A stretch of 64,000 nucleotides of DNA, taken from Bordetella ansorpii (GTDB taxonomy: Bacteria; Pseudomonadota; Gammaproteobacteria; Burkholderiales; Burkholderiaceae_B). This document shows positions 57,206-64,000 of this stretch, one piece after another. Every line of letters starts with the position of its first letter. Position 1 is the first letter of the stretch. Under the pieces are notes generated by a model. The model was not told the origin of the DNA and did no database searches. It saw nothing but the letters and a program-made list of their open reading frames with translations. A program made the position numbers and the translations under genes. The stretch is taken from assembly GCF_900078315.1 (NCBI RefSeq), contig NZ_FKBS01000014.1, forward strand, positions 494,802 through 558,801. The letters run 5' to 3'.

Positions 57206-59965
57206 ATGTCCGATATCGGCCGTGCCGACCTGTTCGGCAAACTCGACCCGCTGCTGTACAAGACGCTGGAAAGCGCCACGGCGTTCTGCAAGCTGCGCGG
57301 CAATCCCTACGTGGAACTGGTGCATTGGGTCCACACGCTGGCGCAGATGCAGGACAGCGATCTGCATCGCATCGCGCGCGCCTTCGAGATCGACTTCGGC
57401 CGTCTGCAACAGGACCTGGCCACGTCGCTGGACCAGCTGCCGCGCGGCGCGGGTTCGGTGTCCGACCTGTCCGAACACGTCGACAGCGCGGTCGAGCGGG
57501 CCTGGGTGCTCGCCTCGCTGCGCTACGGCGCCTCGCGCATCCGCAGCGGTCATCTGCTGCTGGCGCTGGCGCGCACCTACAGCCTGCGCAATGTGCTGGC
57601 GGGCATGTCGGGGCAGTTCAAGCGCATCGTGCCCGATGTGCTGATGGAGCGTTTCGACGAATTCGTGAAGGGCTCGCCGGAAGAAGCCGAGGCGCCGCCC
57701 CTGGCCGACGGCGATGCCCCCGCGGCCGCCAGCGGCCCGGCGGGCGAGGGCGGCTCCGCGTTGGCCCGCTTTGCGGTGGACCTGACGGCGCAGGCGCGTG
57801 CCGGCAAGCTCGATCCGGTCTCGGGCCGCGACGAAGAGATCCGCCAGATGGTGGACGTGCTGATGCGCCGCCGCCAGAACAACCCGCTGCTGGCCGGCGA
57901 GGCCGGCGTGGGCAAGACGGCGGTGGTGGAAGGCCTGGCCCTGCGCCTGGCCAGCGGCGACGTGCCGGCGCCGCTGCGCGACGTGTCGCTCTACCTGCTG
58001 GACATCGGCCTGCTGCAGGCCGGCGCCGGCGTGAAGGGCGAGTTCGAGCAGCGCCTGCGCCAGGTGATCGACGAGGTGCAGTCCAGCGAACGGCCCATCG
58101 TGCTGTTCATCGACGAGATCCACACGCTGATCGGCGCCGGCGGCGCGGCGGGCACGGGCGATGCCGCCAACCTGCTGAAGCCGGCCCTGGCGCGCGGACA
58201 ACTGCGCACCATCGGCGCGACCACCTGGTCGGAATACAAGAAGTACATCGAGAAGGATCCGGCGCTGACCCGCCGCTTCCAGGTCATCCAGATCCATGAG
58301 CCGGACGAGGCGCGCGCGGTGCTGATGCTGCGCGGCCTGGCGCAGGCCCTGCAGTCGCACCATCACGTGCTGCTGCTGGACGAGGCCATCGAGGCCGCCG
58401 TGCGCCTGTCGCATCGCTACATCCCCGCGCGCCAGTTGCCCGACAAGGCCGTGGCGCTGCTGGACACGGCGTGCGCGCGCGTGGCCGTCAGCCAGCAGGC
58501 CGTGCCGGCCGCGCTGGAAGACGCGCGCCGCCGCATCGAGGCGCTGGACGTCGAGCTGGGCATTGCCGGACGCGAATCGCGCCTGGGCATCGGCGGACCG
58601 GAGCGTGTGGCGGAGATCCAGGAAAAGCTGTCCGCCCTCCGTACCGAGGAGGCTGACCTGGCTGCGCGCTGGGAACGCGAGGCCGCATTGGCGCGGCGGG
58701 TGTTCTCGCTGCGCCAGAAGCTGGATCCCGACGCCGACGTGCCGCCGGATGCGGCCGCGGTGGCGGCCCAGGCCCAGGGCATCGAAGCGGGTGCGGATGC
58801 CGCCGTGCCCGATGCGGGCAACGATGTCGCGCCTGCCGCAGACACGCCGGCCGCGGTGGACGAAGCCGCCGCGCACGGCCTGCGCGACGAATTGCGCCAG
58901 GCCAATGCCGAGCTGATCAGCAGCCAGGGCGAGAATCCGCTGATCCATCCCGCGGTGGATGCCTCGGCGGTGGCGGCCGTGGTGGCCGACTGGACCGGCA
59001 TTCCGGTGGGCCGCATGGTGCGCGACGAAGCGCGTGCCGTGCTGGATCTGGCCGATACCCTGGAACGCCGCGTGATCGGCCAGCGCCATGCGCTGGACAC
59101 CATCGCCCAACGCATCCAGACGGCCCGTGCCCGCCTGACCGATCCGGGCAAGCCCGTGGGCGTGTTCCTGCTGTGCGGCCCCAGCGGCGTGGGCAAGACC
59201 GAGACCGCGCTGGCGCTGGCCGAGTCGCTGTACGGCGGCGAGCAGAACCTGATCACCATCAACATGAGCGAGTTCCAGGAGTCGCACACGGTGTCCACGC
59301 TGAAGGGCGCGCCGCCCGGATATGTGGGCTACGGCGAGGGCGGCGTGCTGACCGAGGCCGTGCGCCGCCGGCCGCACAGCGTGGTGCTGCTCGACGAGGT
59401 GGAGAAGGCGCATGCCGACGTGCACGAGATCTTCTTCCAGGTTTTCGACAAGGGTTGGATGGAGGACGGCGAAGGCCGCTACATCGACTTCCGCAACACG
59501 GTCATCATCCTGACGGCCAACGTCGGATCGGAGCTGATCGCGCGCCTGTGTGCCGATCCCTCGCTGATGCCCGAGCCGGATGCGCTGGCCACCGCGCTGC
59601 GCGCGCCGCTGCTCGAGGTCTTCCCGGCCGCGCTGCTGGGCCGCCTGGTGGCGGTGCCGTACCTGCCGCTGGCCGACGACGTGCTCAAGCGCATCGTGGC
59701 GCTGCAGTTCGGCCGCGTGGCCAGCCGCCTGCAGGAGAACCACGGCATCACGCTGGAAGTGGATCCGTCCGCCGAGGCGCTGGTGGTGGAACGCTGCACG
59801 GAAGTCGAATCGGGCGGCCGCATGGTCGATGCGATCCTGACGCACCGTGTGCTGCCGAAGATCAGCCGCGAACTGCTGGGGGCCTCGCTGGGCAGCGATG
59901 GCCACGGCTGGACCCGCCTGCGCCTGTCGGCCAAGGACGGCGAGTTCGCCTACGAGTACGCCTGA
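57206..59965 (+). CDS. clpV: T6SS sheath-recycling AAA+ ATPase ClpV/TssH
   Basis: A 919-residue Clp-family ATPase. The N-terminal repeat domain (about residues 10-150) binds the TssC sheath. The first AAA domain has Walker A G-E-A-G-V-G-K-T at 231-238 and Walker B V-L-F-I-D-E-I-H. The middle coiled region is Ala-rich and lengthened near 515-560. The second AAA domain has G-P-S-G-V-G-K-T at 658-665 and V-V-L-L-D-E-V-E. Its start is preceded by CGGAG. It ends by converging on the FHA gene. Confidence 0.96.
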   Translation: MSDIGRADLFGKLDPLLYKTLESATAFCKLRGNPYVELVHWVHTLAQMQDSDLHRIARAFEIDFGRLQQDLATSLDQLPRGAGSVSDLSEHVDSAVERAWVLASLRYGASRIRSGHLLLALARTYSLRNVLAGMSGQFKRIVPDVLMERFDEFVKGSPEEAEAPPLADGDAPAAASGPAGEGGSALARFAVDLTAQARAGKLDPVSGRDEEIRQMVDVLMRRRQNNPLLAGEAGVGKTAVVEGLALRLASGDVPAPLRDVSLYLLDIGLLQAGAGVKGEFEQRLRQVIDEVQSSERPIVLFIDEIHTLIGAGGAAGTGDAANLLKPALARGQLRTIGATTWSEYKKYIEKDPALTRRFQVIQIHEPDEARAVLMLRGLAQALQSHHHVLLLDEAIEAAVRLSHRYIPARQLPDKAVALLDTACARVAVSQQAVPAALEDARRRIEALDVELGIAGRESRLGIGGPERVAEIQEKLSALRTEEADLAARWEREAALARRVFSLRQKLDPDADVPPDAAAVAAQAQGIEAGADAAVPDAGNDVAPAADTPAAVDEAAAHGLRDELRQANAELISSQGENPLIHPAVDASAVAAVVADWTGIPVGRMVRDEARAVLDLADTLERRVIGQRHALDTIAQRIQTARARLTDPGKPVGVFLLCGPSGVGKTETALALAESLYGGEQNLITINMSEFQESHTVSTLKGAPPGYVGYGEGGVLTEAVRRRPHSVVLLDEVEKAHADVHEIFFQVFDKGWMEDGEGRYIDFRNTVIILTANVGSELIARLCADPSLMPEPDALATALRAPLLEVFPAALLGRLVAVPYLPLADDVLKRIVALQFGRVASRLQENHGITLEVDPSAEALVVERCTEVESGGRMVDAILTHRVLPKISRELLGASLGSDGHGWTRLRLSAKDGEFAYEYA

Positions 59966-59995
59966 GCCTTCAATTGACGGCAGGGGTGTAAGAAA

Positions 59996-60022
59996 GACGG
60001 GCCGGCGATATGCCGGCCCGTC
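59996..60022. terminator. Hairpin between convergent clpV and FHA genes
   Basis: GACGGGCCGGC (59996-60006) and GCCGGCCCGTC (60012-60022) make a perfect 11-bp stem with a 5-nt loop. On the minus strand it is followed by TTTCTT, a fair U-tract, so it suits the FHA-gene transcript best and probably serves both directions. Confidence 0.6.
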
Positions 60023-60067
60023 GTCATTGCAAGCGCTGGTTTGGCAGGATGGCTATCCTGCGGGGCC

Positions 60068-61285
60068 TCAGCGTTCGTTGTTGCGGTCGCGGTCGTTGCC
60101 GCTGCGGTCGGTGCCCGGCCGTGCGGGCGCGCGCGGCGAGGCGGGGCGCAGGAAAGAGCCGCCCATGGAGGCGTGGTCGCGCGCCGATATCCTGTCGTCG
60201 GTGTCGCGCGGCCGCTGCAGCGTGTCGCGTACGGGATCCGAGCGCATCGGCTGCAGAGGGTCATGCGCGGGCAGTGTCGACGGCGTCTGGTCGGCGAAGA
60301 CGTCATGGCCGCCATGCGGCGCATCGAACATGGCCAGCGGATCGCGCTGGGGGCGCGAGACCGAGGCGTCGCCGCGAGGCAGATGCGACAGCGGATCGGC
60401 GGCGTTGCGTGCCTGCGCCGAGTCCATTTCGAAAGGATGGGCCGAGACGTCGGACACCGTGCCCACCGGCAGCGTGCCGGGACCGAACAGGCCGCTGAAC
60501 ACGTCTTCGGGCGGCTGTTGCGGCGCGGGTGCGGGTTCGGCTGCCAGCGGGGCGGCCGGCGCGCCGGCCAGCAGCGGATCGGGATCGCCGGCGGGCGGCT
60601 TGCCCAAGGCATCGAAGTCGGACAGGTCGGGGAAGTCGGGCGGCGCCATCGGCATGGGCGCGGCGGCGGCTGCCGGCGGCGTTGCGATGGGCGCTTCCGG
60701 TTGCCGGGAAGCCGTTGCCGAGACGGGCTGCGCGGCGACCGGCGCACGCGGTGCTTCGGGGGCGTATGGCGGTTCGGCCGGATGCGGCGATGTCTCCGCT
60801 CGCCGGGGCTCGGCCGGGTAGGGCTCGGCCGCGCGCGGTTCGGGCGGACGGGGCGCAGCAGCGGCTGGCGCCGGTGCAGCAACCGGTACGGCCACGGGTG
60901 CGGCCACGGGTGCGGCGGCAACCGGTCCCAGGGGCGGCGCCGAACTCGCCTCGGCGGCGGGAGCCGCCGCCGCTTGCGACAGTTCTACCCCCAATACATA
61001 GGAGCCGATGCGCAGCGTGTCGCCCGGTGCGATGGACAGCTCCTGCCCGGCGGCCAGCGGCACGTCGTTCACGCTGACCTTGCTCATCGAGCTGAGGTTG
61101 CGCAGGCGGCAGGCGTAAGGGTCGACGCGCAGCGCGGCCTGCACGCGGCACAGCATGCCGGACTCGTCCGGCAGCACCAGATGATTCGCAGGGTCGCGGC
61201 CCAGCGTACCGCCAGGGGCGCGGAAATCTGCCCGGCGCGGCGCGCCGGAGGCATCGGAATTGCGTTGGATCAGGGTAAGGGTCAT
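60068..61285 (-). CDS. FHA-domain T6SS protein (Fha/TagH-like)
   Basis: A 405-residue protein with an N-terminal FHA domain: G-R-D-P-A-N-H-L-V-L-P-D near residue 28, V-N-D-V-P-L near residue 72 and G-D-T-L-R-I-G-S-Y. The rest is a long Pro/Ala-rich, probably disordered tail with scattered D-P motifs. FHA proteins bind phosphothreonine and in some T6SS control assembly downstream of the kinase PpkA. No kinase or phosphatase gene is present in this window. The ATG at 61285 opens the FHA fold. Confidence 0.88.
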   Translation of the reverse strand: MTLTLIQRNSDASGAPRRADFRAPGGTLGRDPANHLVLPDESGMLCRVQAALRVDPYACRLRNLSSMSKVSVNDVPLAAGQELSIAPGDTLRIGSYVLGVELSQAAAAPAAEASSAPPLGPVAAAPVAAPVAVPVAAPAPAAAAPRPPEPRAAEPYPAEPRRAETSPHPAEPPYAPEAPRAPVAAQPVSATASRQPEAPIATPPAAAAAPMPMAPPDFPDLSDFDALGKPPAGDPDPLLAGAPAAPLAAEPAPAPQQPPEDVFSGLFGPGTLPVGTVSDVSAHPFEMDSAQARNAADPLSHLPRGDASVSRPQRDPLAMFDAPHGGHDVFADQTPSTLPAHDPLQPMRSDPVRDTLQRPRDTDDRISARDHASMGGSFLRPASPRAPARPGTDRSGNDRDRNNER

Positions 61286-61353
61286 GGCCGTCTTCCTGTG
61301 TTGCCCGGGCCGGCGGGCGGCGCCACGCAGGACGCCGCCTGGGTGGCCCTGTC

Positions 61354-61752
61354 TCAGCCGTTCTGCGTTCCCTTCGCCTGGCGGAACACCGGACCCCACT
61401 GGGGATGGCCCGCCTCATTGGGAGCCAGCGTGAAGTTGGGGTCGATGGCCAGAATGCGGCGGAAGCCGTCCTCGCAGAGCTGGCGGTAGTCAGTCAGGCA
61501 GTAGCTGAACGATTGCAGCTTCAGCGCCTCGATGCGCACTTCGGTGGTGGACTGGTGCAGGACGTCGGAGGTCGCCACCTGGCGGATGACGTCGCCGTAG
61601 CGGCCGGCGTTGTACGCGTCGCGGACCTGCTGCATCTGGTCGCGAGCCTCCTGCGTGAGGACGACCGGCGCGGGCGCGGTCTGATTATTGGCGGCACATC
61701 CCGCCAGCAGTATCACGGCGGCCAGCAGGCCGGAACGCACTTGCATTCTCAT
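61354..61752 (-). CDS. T6SS-associated lipoprotein, TssQ-like
   Basis: A 132-residue lipoprotein: the signal L-L-A-A-V-I-L-L-A-G-C gives lipid attachment at C19. The mature part is TPR-like (A-R-D-Q-M-Q-Q-V-R-D-A-Y-N-A-G-R-Y near residue 38, and F-R-R-I-L-A-I-D-P-N-F-T-L). It resembles the TssQ family named for lipoproteins next to tssJ. It lies 68 bp upstream of the FHA gene on the same strand and diverges from tssJ across a 254-bp AT-rich gap in which I see no gene. Confidence 0.7.
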   Translation of the reverse strand: MRMQVRSGLLAAVILLAGCAANNQTAPAPVVLTQEARDQMQQVRDAYNAGRYGDVIRQVATSDVLHQSTTEVRIEALKLQSFSYCLTDYRQLCEDGFRRILAIDPNFTLAPNEAGHPQWGPVFRQAKGTQNG

Positions 61753-62006
61753 AGTGAGGGGTCGTGAGCGAACAGTGAAAGAAACCCGCGCCGTTCGGCC
61801 AGGATGGCCGGTTACAGATGCGGACTTGCAGCGATGATAGCGGCGAGTTGCTCTGGAAATGATTCGGGTGGTAAGCCAAATATTTCCAATCGAGAAGCAG
61901 ATTCACCACTCCGTAACAGGCGTAACTAACTACATTTCGTCATAAAAAAGCCGTATGCCTGCCTTGAATATACCGGCTTTCGTAACCACGGGAAGCAGGT
62001 GGCGCT

Positions 62007-62561
62007 ATGGCGACGCGGGAATCATTTATCGGACAGACACTGCGTATTTTGCGGCTGGCGCCCGTGGTCATACTGTTGGCGGCGGCGGTCGGGTGCTCTT
62101 CCACCGCCAGCAAGCGGGCGGTGCCCTATGCCATCGAGCTGTATGCCGACCCGCGCGTGAATCCGGATGCCAATGGCCGGCCGTCGCCCATCCAGGTCAC
62201 GGTATTCGAATTGCGCTCGTCCAGCGAGTTCGAGGCGCGCGACTATTTCACGCTGCAGGGCGATCCGCAGGCCGCGCTGGGCAAGACGCTGCTTGAAAGC
62301 GACCAGGTCATCCTGCAACCCGGAGAGACCAAGAAAGTGACCCACGCGGGCAGTGTCGAGGCGCGCGTGGTCGGCATCGTGGCCGGTTATCGCGACCTGG
62401 AAAACAGCCAATGGCGCCTGACCGTGCCGCTGCCCGAAGCGCAGAACACGAATATCTACAAGTTCTGGCAGTTTTCGCCCAACGAGGAAACCGTCCGGGT
62501 TTCCGTCGATGGCAAGGGCCTGAAATTCGTCGACCGGGAGAGTTCCTGGTGGCCTTTCTGA
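62007..62561 (+). CDS. tssJ: T6SS outer-membrane lipoprotein TssJ
   Basis: A 184-residue lipoprotein with signal V-V-I-L-L-A-A-A-V-G-C (lipid site C30), then the TssJ transthyretin-like fold with P-S-P-I-Q-V-T-V-F-E-L-R-S-S-S-E-F near residue 59, D-Q-V-I-L-Q-P-G-E-T-K and V-G-I-V-A-G-Y-R-D-L near residue 121. It anchors the TssM-TssL membrane complex to the outer membrane. tssK starts 90 bp downstream. Confidence 0.94.
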   Translation: MATRESFIGQTLRILRLAPVVILLAAAVGCSSTASKRAVPYAIELYADPRVNPDANGRPSPIQVTVFELRSSSEFEARDYFTLQGDPQAALGKTLLESDQVILQPGETKKVTHAGSVEARVVGIVAGYRDLENSQWRLTVPLPEAQNTNIYKFWQFSPNEETVRVSVDGKGLKFVDRESSWWPF

Positions 62562-62651
62562 CGCAGGTCCGCGGCCCAGGGCCGCATTGCACATCATCCC
62601 GCCGATCCGGGCCGAGCCGGCCTGGTTTTCCGTCAATCACATAAATCGAAT

Positions 62652-63986
62652 ATGGCACTGGACAACAAAGTCGTCTGGTCGGAGGGCATGTTCCTGCGGC
62701 CGCAGCATTTCCAGCAATTCGAACGGCACCTGGAGGCGCTGCTGCGCCGGCGTACGCAGGCGTTGCAGGGTTTTTTCTGGGGATTTTCGGCCCTGGAGAT
62801 CGACCGCGACGCGCTGGCGCTGGGCAAGGTCGCGCTGGCGCAGGCTGCGGGGATCCTGCCCGACGGCACACCGTTCGAATTCGAGCGCGCCCAGGATGCG
62901 CCCGCCGCGCTGGACGTCCATCCCGACGCGCGCGACGTGCGCGTGATGCTGGCGCTGCCGCGCCGCCGTCCGGGCGCCTGCGAGGTCATCTACGAAGAAG
63001 GCCAGGACACCCTGGCGCGCTTCGAGGTGCATGAAGGCGAGATCGAGGATTCCGGCGCGGTCGGCATGGAGGCCGCCCTGGTGCAGATGGGCCGCCTGCG
63101 GCTGCGGCTGATGCTGGAAACCGATCTGGGCGACGAGTGGATCGGCGTGGGGGTGGCCCGCGTGATCGAGCGCCGCGCCGACAACCGCGTGTTGCTGGAC
63201 GACCGCTACATTCCGCCCTGGCTCGAGGCCGCGCTGCAACCCTCGCTGCGTACCTTCACCAGCGAGCTCTACGGTCTGCTGGAAGCGCGCAGCGAAGTGC
63301 TGGCGCAACGCCTGACGCAGCCGGGCCGCGGCGGCGTGTCCGAAGTGGCCGACTTCATGCTGCTGGAGACCGTCAACCGCTACGTGGGCGCGCTCTGGCA
63401 CGCGCGCCAGGTGCCGAACATGCACCCCGAACGCCTGTTCCACGACTGGCTGATGCTGGCCAGCGACCTGGCCACCTACACCAGCGCGCAGCGCCGGCCC
63501 GAAGTGCTGCCGACCTACGAACACGATGATCTGCAGGCCACGTTCGAGCCGCTGATGGCCGAGCTGCGCCGTTCGCTATCCGCCGTGCTGGAGCAGCACG
63601 CCATCCAGATTCCGCTGCACGATCGCGGCCAGGGCGTGCGCACCGCGCAGGTTGCCGACGCCGAACTGCTGCGTACCGCCGGCTTTGTGCTGGCGGTGCA
63701 CGCGGACATGCCGGCCGAGACCGTGCGCTCGCGCTTCCCGGCCCAGGTCAAGATCGGCCCGGTCGATCGCATCCGCGACCTGGTCCACCTGCAACTGCCG
63801 GGCGTCACCGTCCGGGCCTTGCCGGTGGCGCCGCGGCAGATTCCCTACAGCGCGGGCTACGTGTACTTCGAGCTCGACAAGAGCGGCGACTTCTGGAAGC
63901 AGCTCGAACGCACCGGCGCGATGGCCCTGCACCTGGCAGGCGAGTTCCCCGGCCTGGCCATGGAGTTCTGGGCGGTCCGAGACTAA
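62652..63986 (+). CDS. tssK: T6SS baseplate adaptor TssK
   Basis: A 444-residue TssK with the diagnostic N-terminus V-V-W-S-E-G-M-F-L-R-P-Q-H-F-Q-Q (residues 6-21) and later family segments L-M-L-E-T-D-L-G, Y-I-P-P-W-L, and C-terminal Y-V-Y-F-E-L-D. It connects the baseplate to the membrane complex. The frame is complete, with the stop 14 bp before the window ends. tssL would be expected next. Confidence 0.96.
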   Translation: MALDNKVVWSEGMFLRPQHFQQFERHLEALLRRRTQALQGFFWGFSALEIDRDALALGKVALAQAAGILPDGTPFEFERAQDAPAALDVHPDARDVRVMLALPRRRPGACEVIYEEGQDTLARFEVHEGEIEDSGAVGMEAALVQMGRLRLRLMLETDLGDEWIGVGVARVIERRADNRVLLDDRYIPPWLEAALQPSLRTFTSELYGLLEARSEVLAQRLTQPGRGGVSEVADFMLLETVNRYVGALWHARQVPNMHPERLFHDWLMLASDLATYTSAQRRPEVLPTYEHDDLQATFEPLMAELRRSLSAVLEQHAIQIPLHDRGQGVRTAQVADAELLRTAGFVLAVHADMPAETVRSRFPAQVKIGPVDRIRDLVHLQLPGVTVRALPVAPRQIPYSAGYVYFELDKSGDFWKQLERTGAMALHLAGEFPGLAMEFWAVRD

Positions 63987-64000
63987 GCCCGGCAGGAGAT

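Noticed and set aside
1-64000. tRNA, rRNA, insertion sequences, CRISPR arrays, integrase or attachment sites
   Set aside because: Looked for on both strands; no transposase or integrase motifs, no cloverleaf-like segment and no regularly spaced repeats were recognised. Subtle cases could be missed by eye.

Overview
The window reads as a high-GC betaproteobacterium of the Alcaligenaceae (Bordetella/Achromobacter group). The main reason is a Bsc-type type III secretion (T3SS) operon in the order bscN-O-P-Q-R-S-T-U-W-C, followed by a BtrS/BtrU/BtrW/BtrV-like partner-switching regulatory set. This combination is characteristic of Bordetella and its close relatives. Achromobacter is my preferred genus, but that is an inference.

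Layout. 2-7967: the end of the T3SS operon (export ATPase tail, stalk, needle-length control, C-ring, the R/S/T/U export gate, chaperone, secretin). 7988-19187: T3SS regulation, with an ECF sigma factor and a BtrA/BspR-position gene, a glutamate-cysteine-ligase-like enzyme, a substrate-binding protein coupled to a membrane-bound SpoIIE-type phosphatase, a sensor-MFS fusion, an alanine racemase, an anti-sigma-type kinase and a STAS antagonist. 19233-23306: a FecA/FecR/FecI-type iron uptake module with a Fur-like site. 23558-25657: two tandemly duplicated genes plus a two-domain relative, of unknown function. 25865-34223: a type VI secretion (T6SS) vgrG, a DUF2169 adaptor and a 1595-residue PAAR-like/Rhs toxin. 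34234-41127: a one-strand array of small genes, many in immunity-protein superfamilies (SMI1/KNR4, SUFU, DUF1963-like, NTF2-like), and a frameshifted DoxX gene. 41143-45580: a second TonB-dependent receptor, two paralogous TetR regulators and two DUF4148 secreted proteins. A 14-bp palindrome occurs identically before one tetR gene and both DUF4148 genes. 45909-46841: arginase. 47093-63986: the T6SS core (tssA, B, C, hcp, tagJ, tssE, tssF, a DUF3540 gene, tssG, a Tlde1-like L,D-transpeptidase effector with a candidate immunity gene, clpV, an FHA protein, a TssQ-like lipoprotein, tssJ, tssK). tssL and tssM are not in the window and probably lie beyond its right edge.

How the parts work together. 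BtrU, BtrW and BtrV probably form a phosphatase/kinase/antagonist switch that, with the ECF sigma factor and its candidate anti-sigma factor, controls the Bsc secretion apparatus. The T6SS core would fire Hcp/VgrG/PAAR spikes carrying the Rhs C-terminal nuclease candidate and the Tlde1-like enzyme, while adjacent small genes would protect the producer and perhaps provide stored resistance to neighbours' toxins. No tRNA, rRNA, insertion sequence or CRISPR array was recognised.
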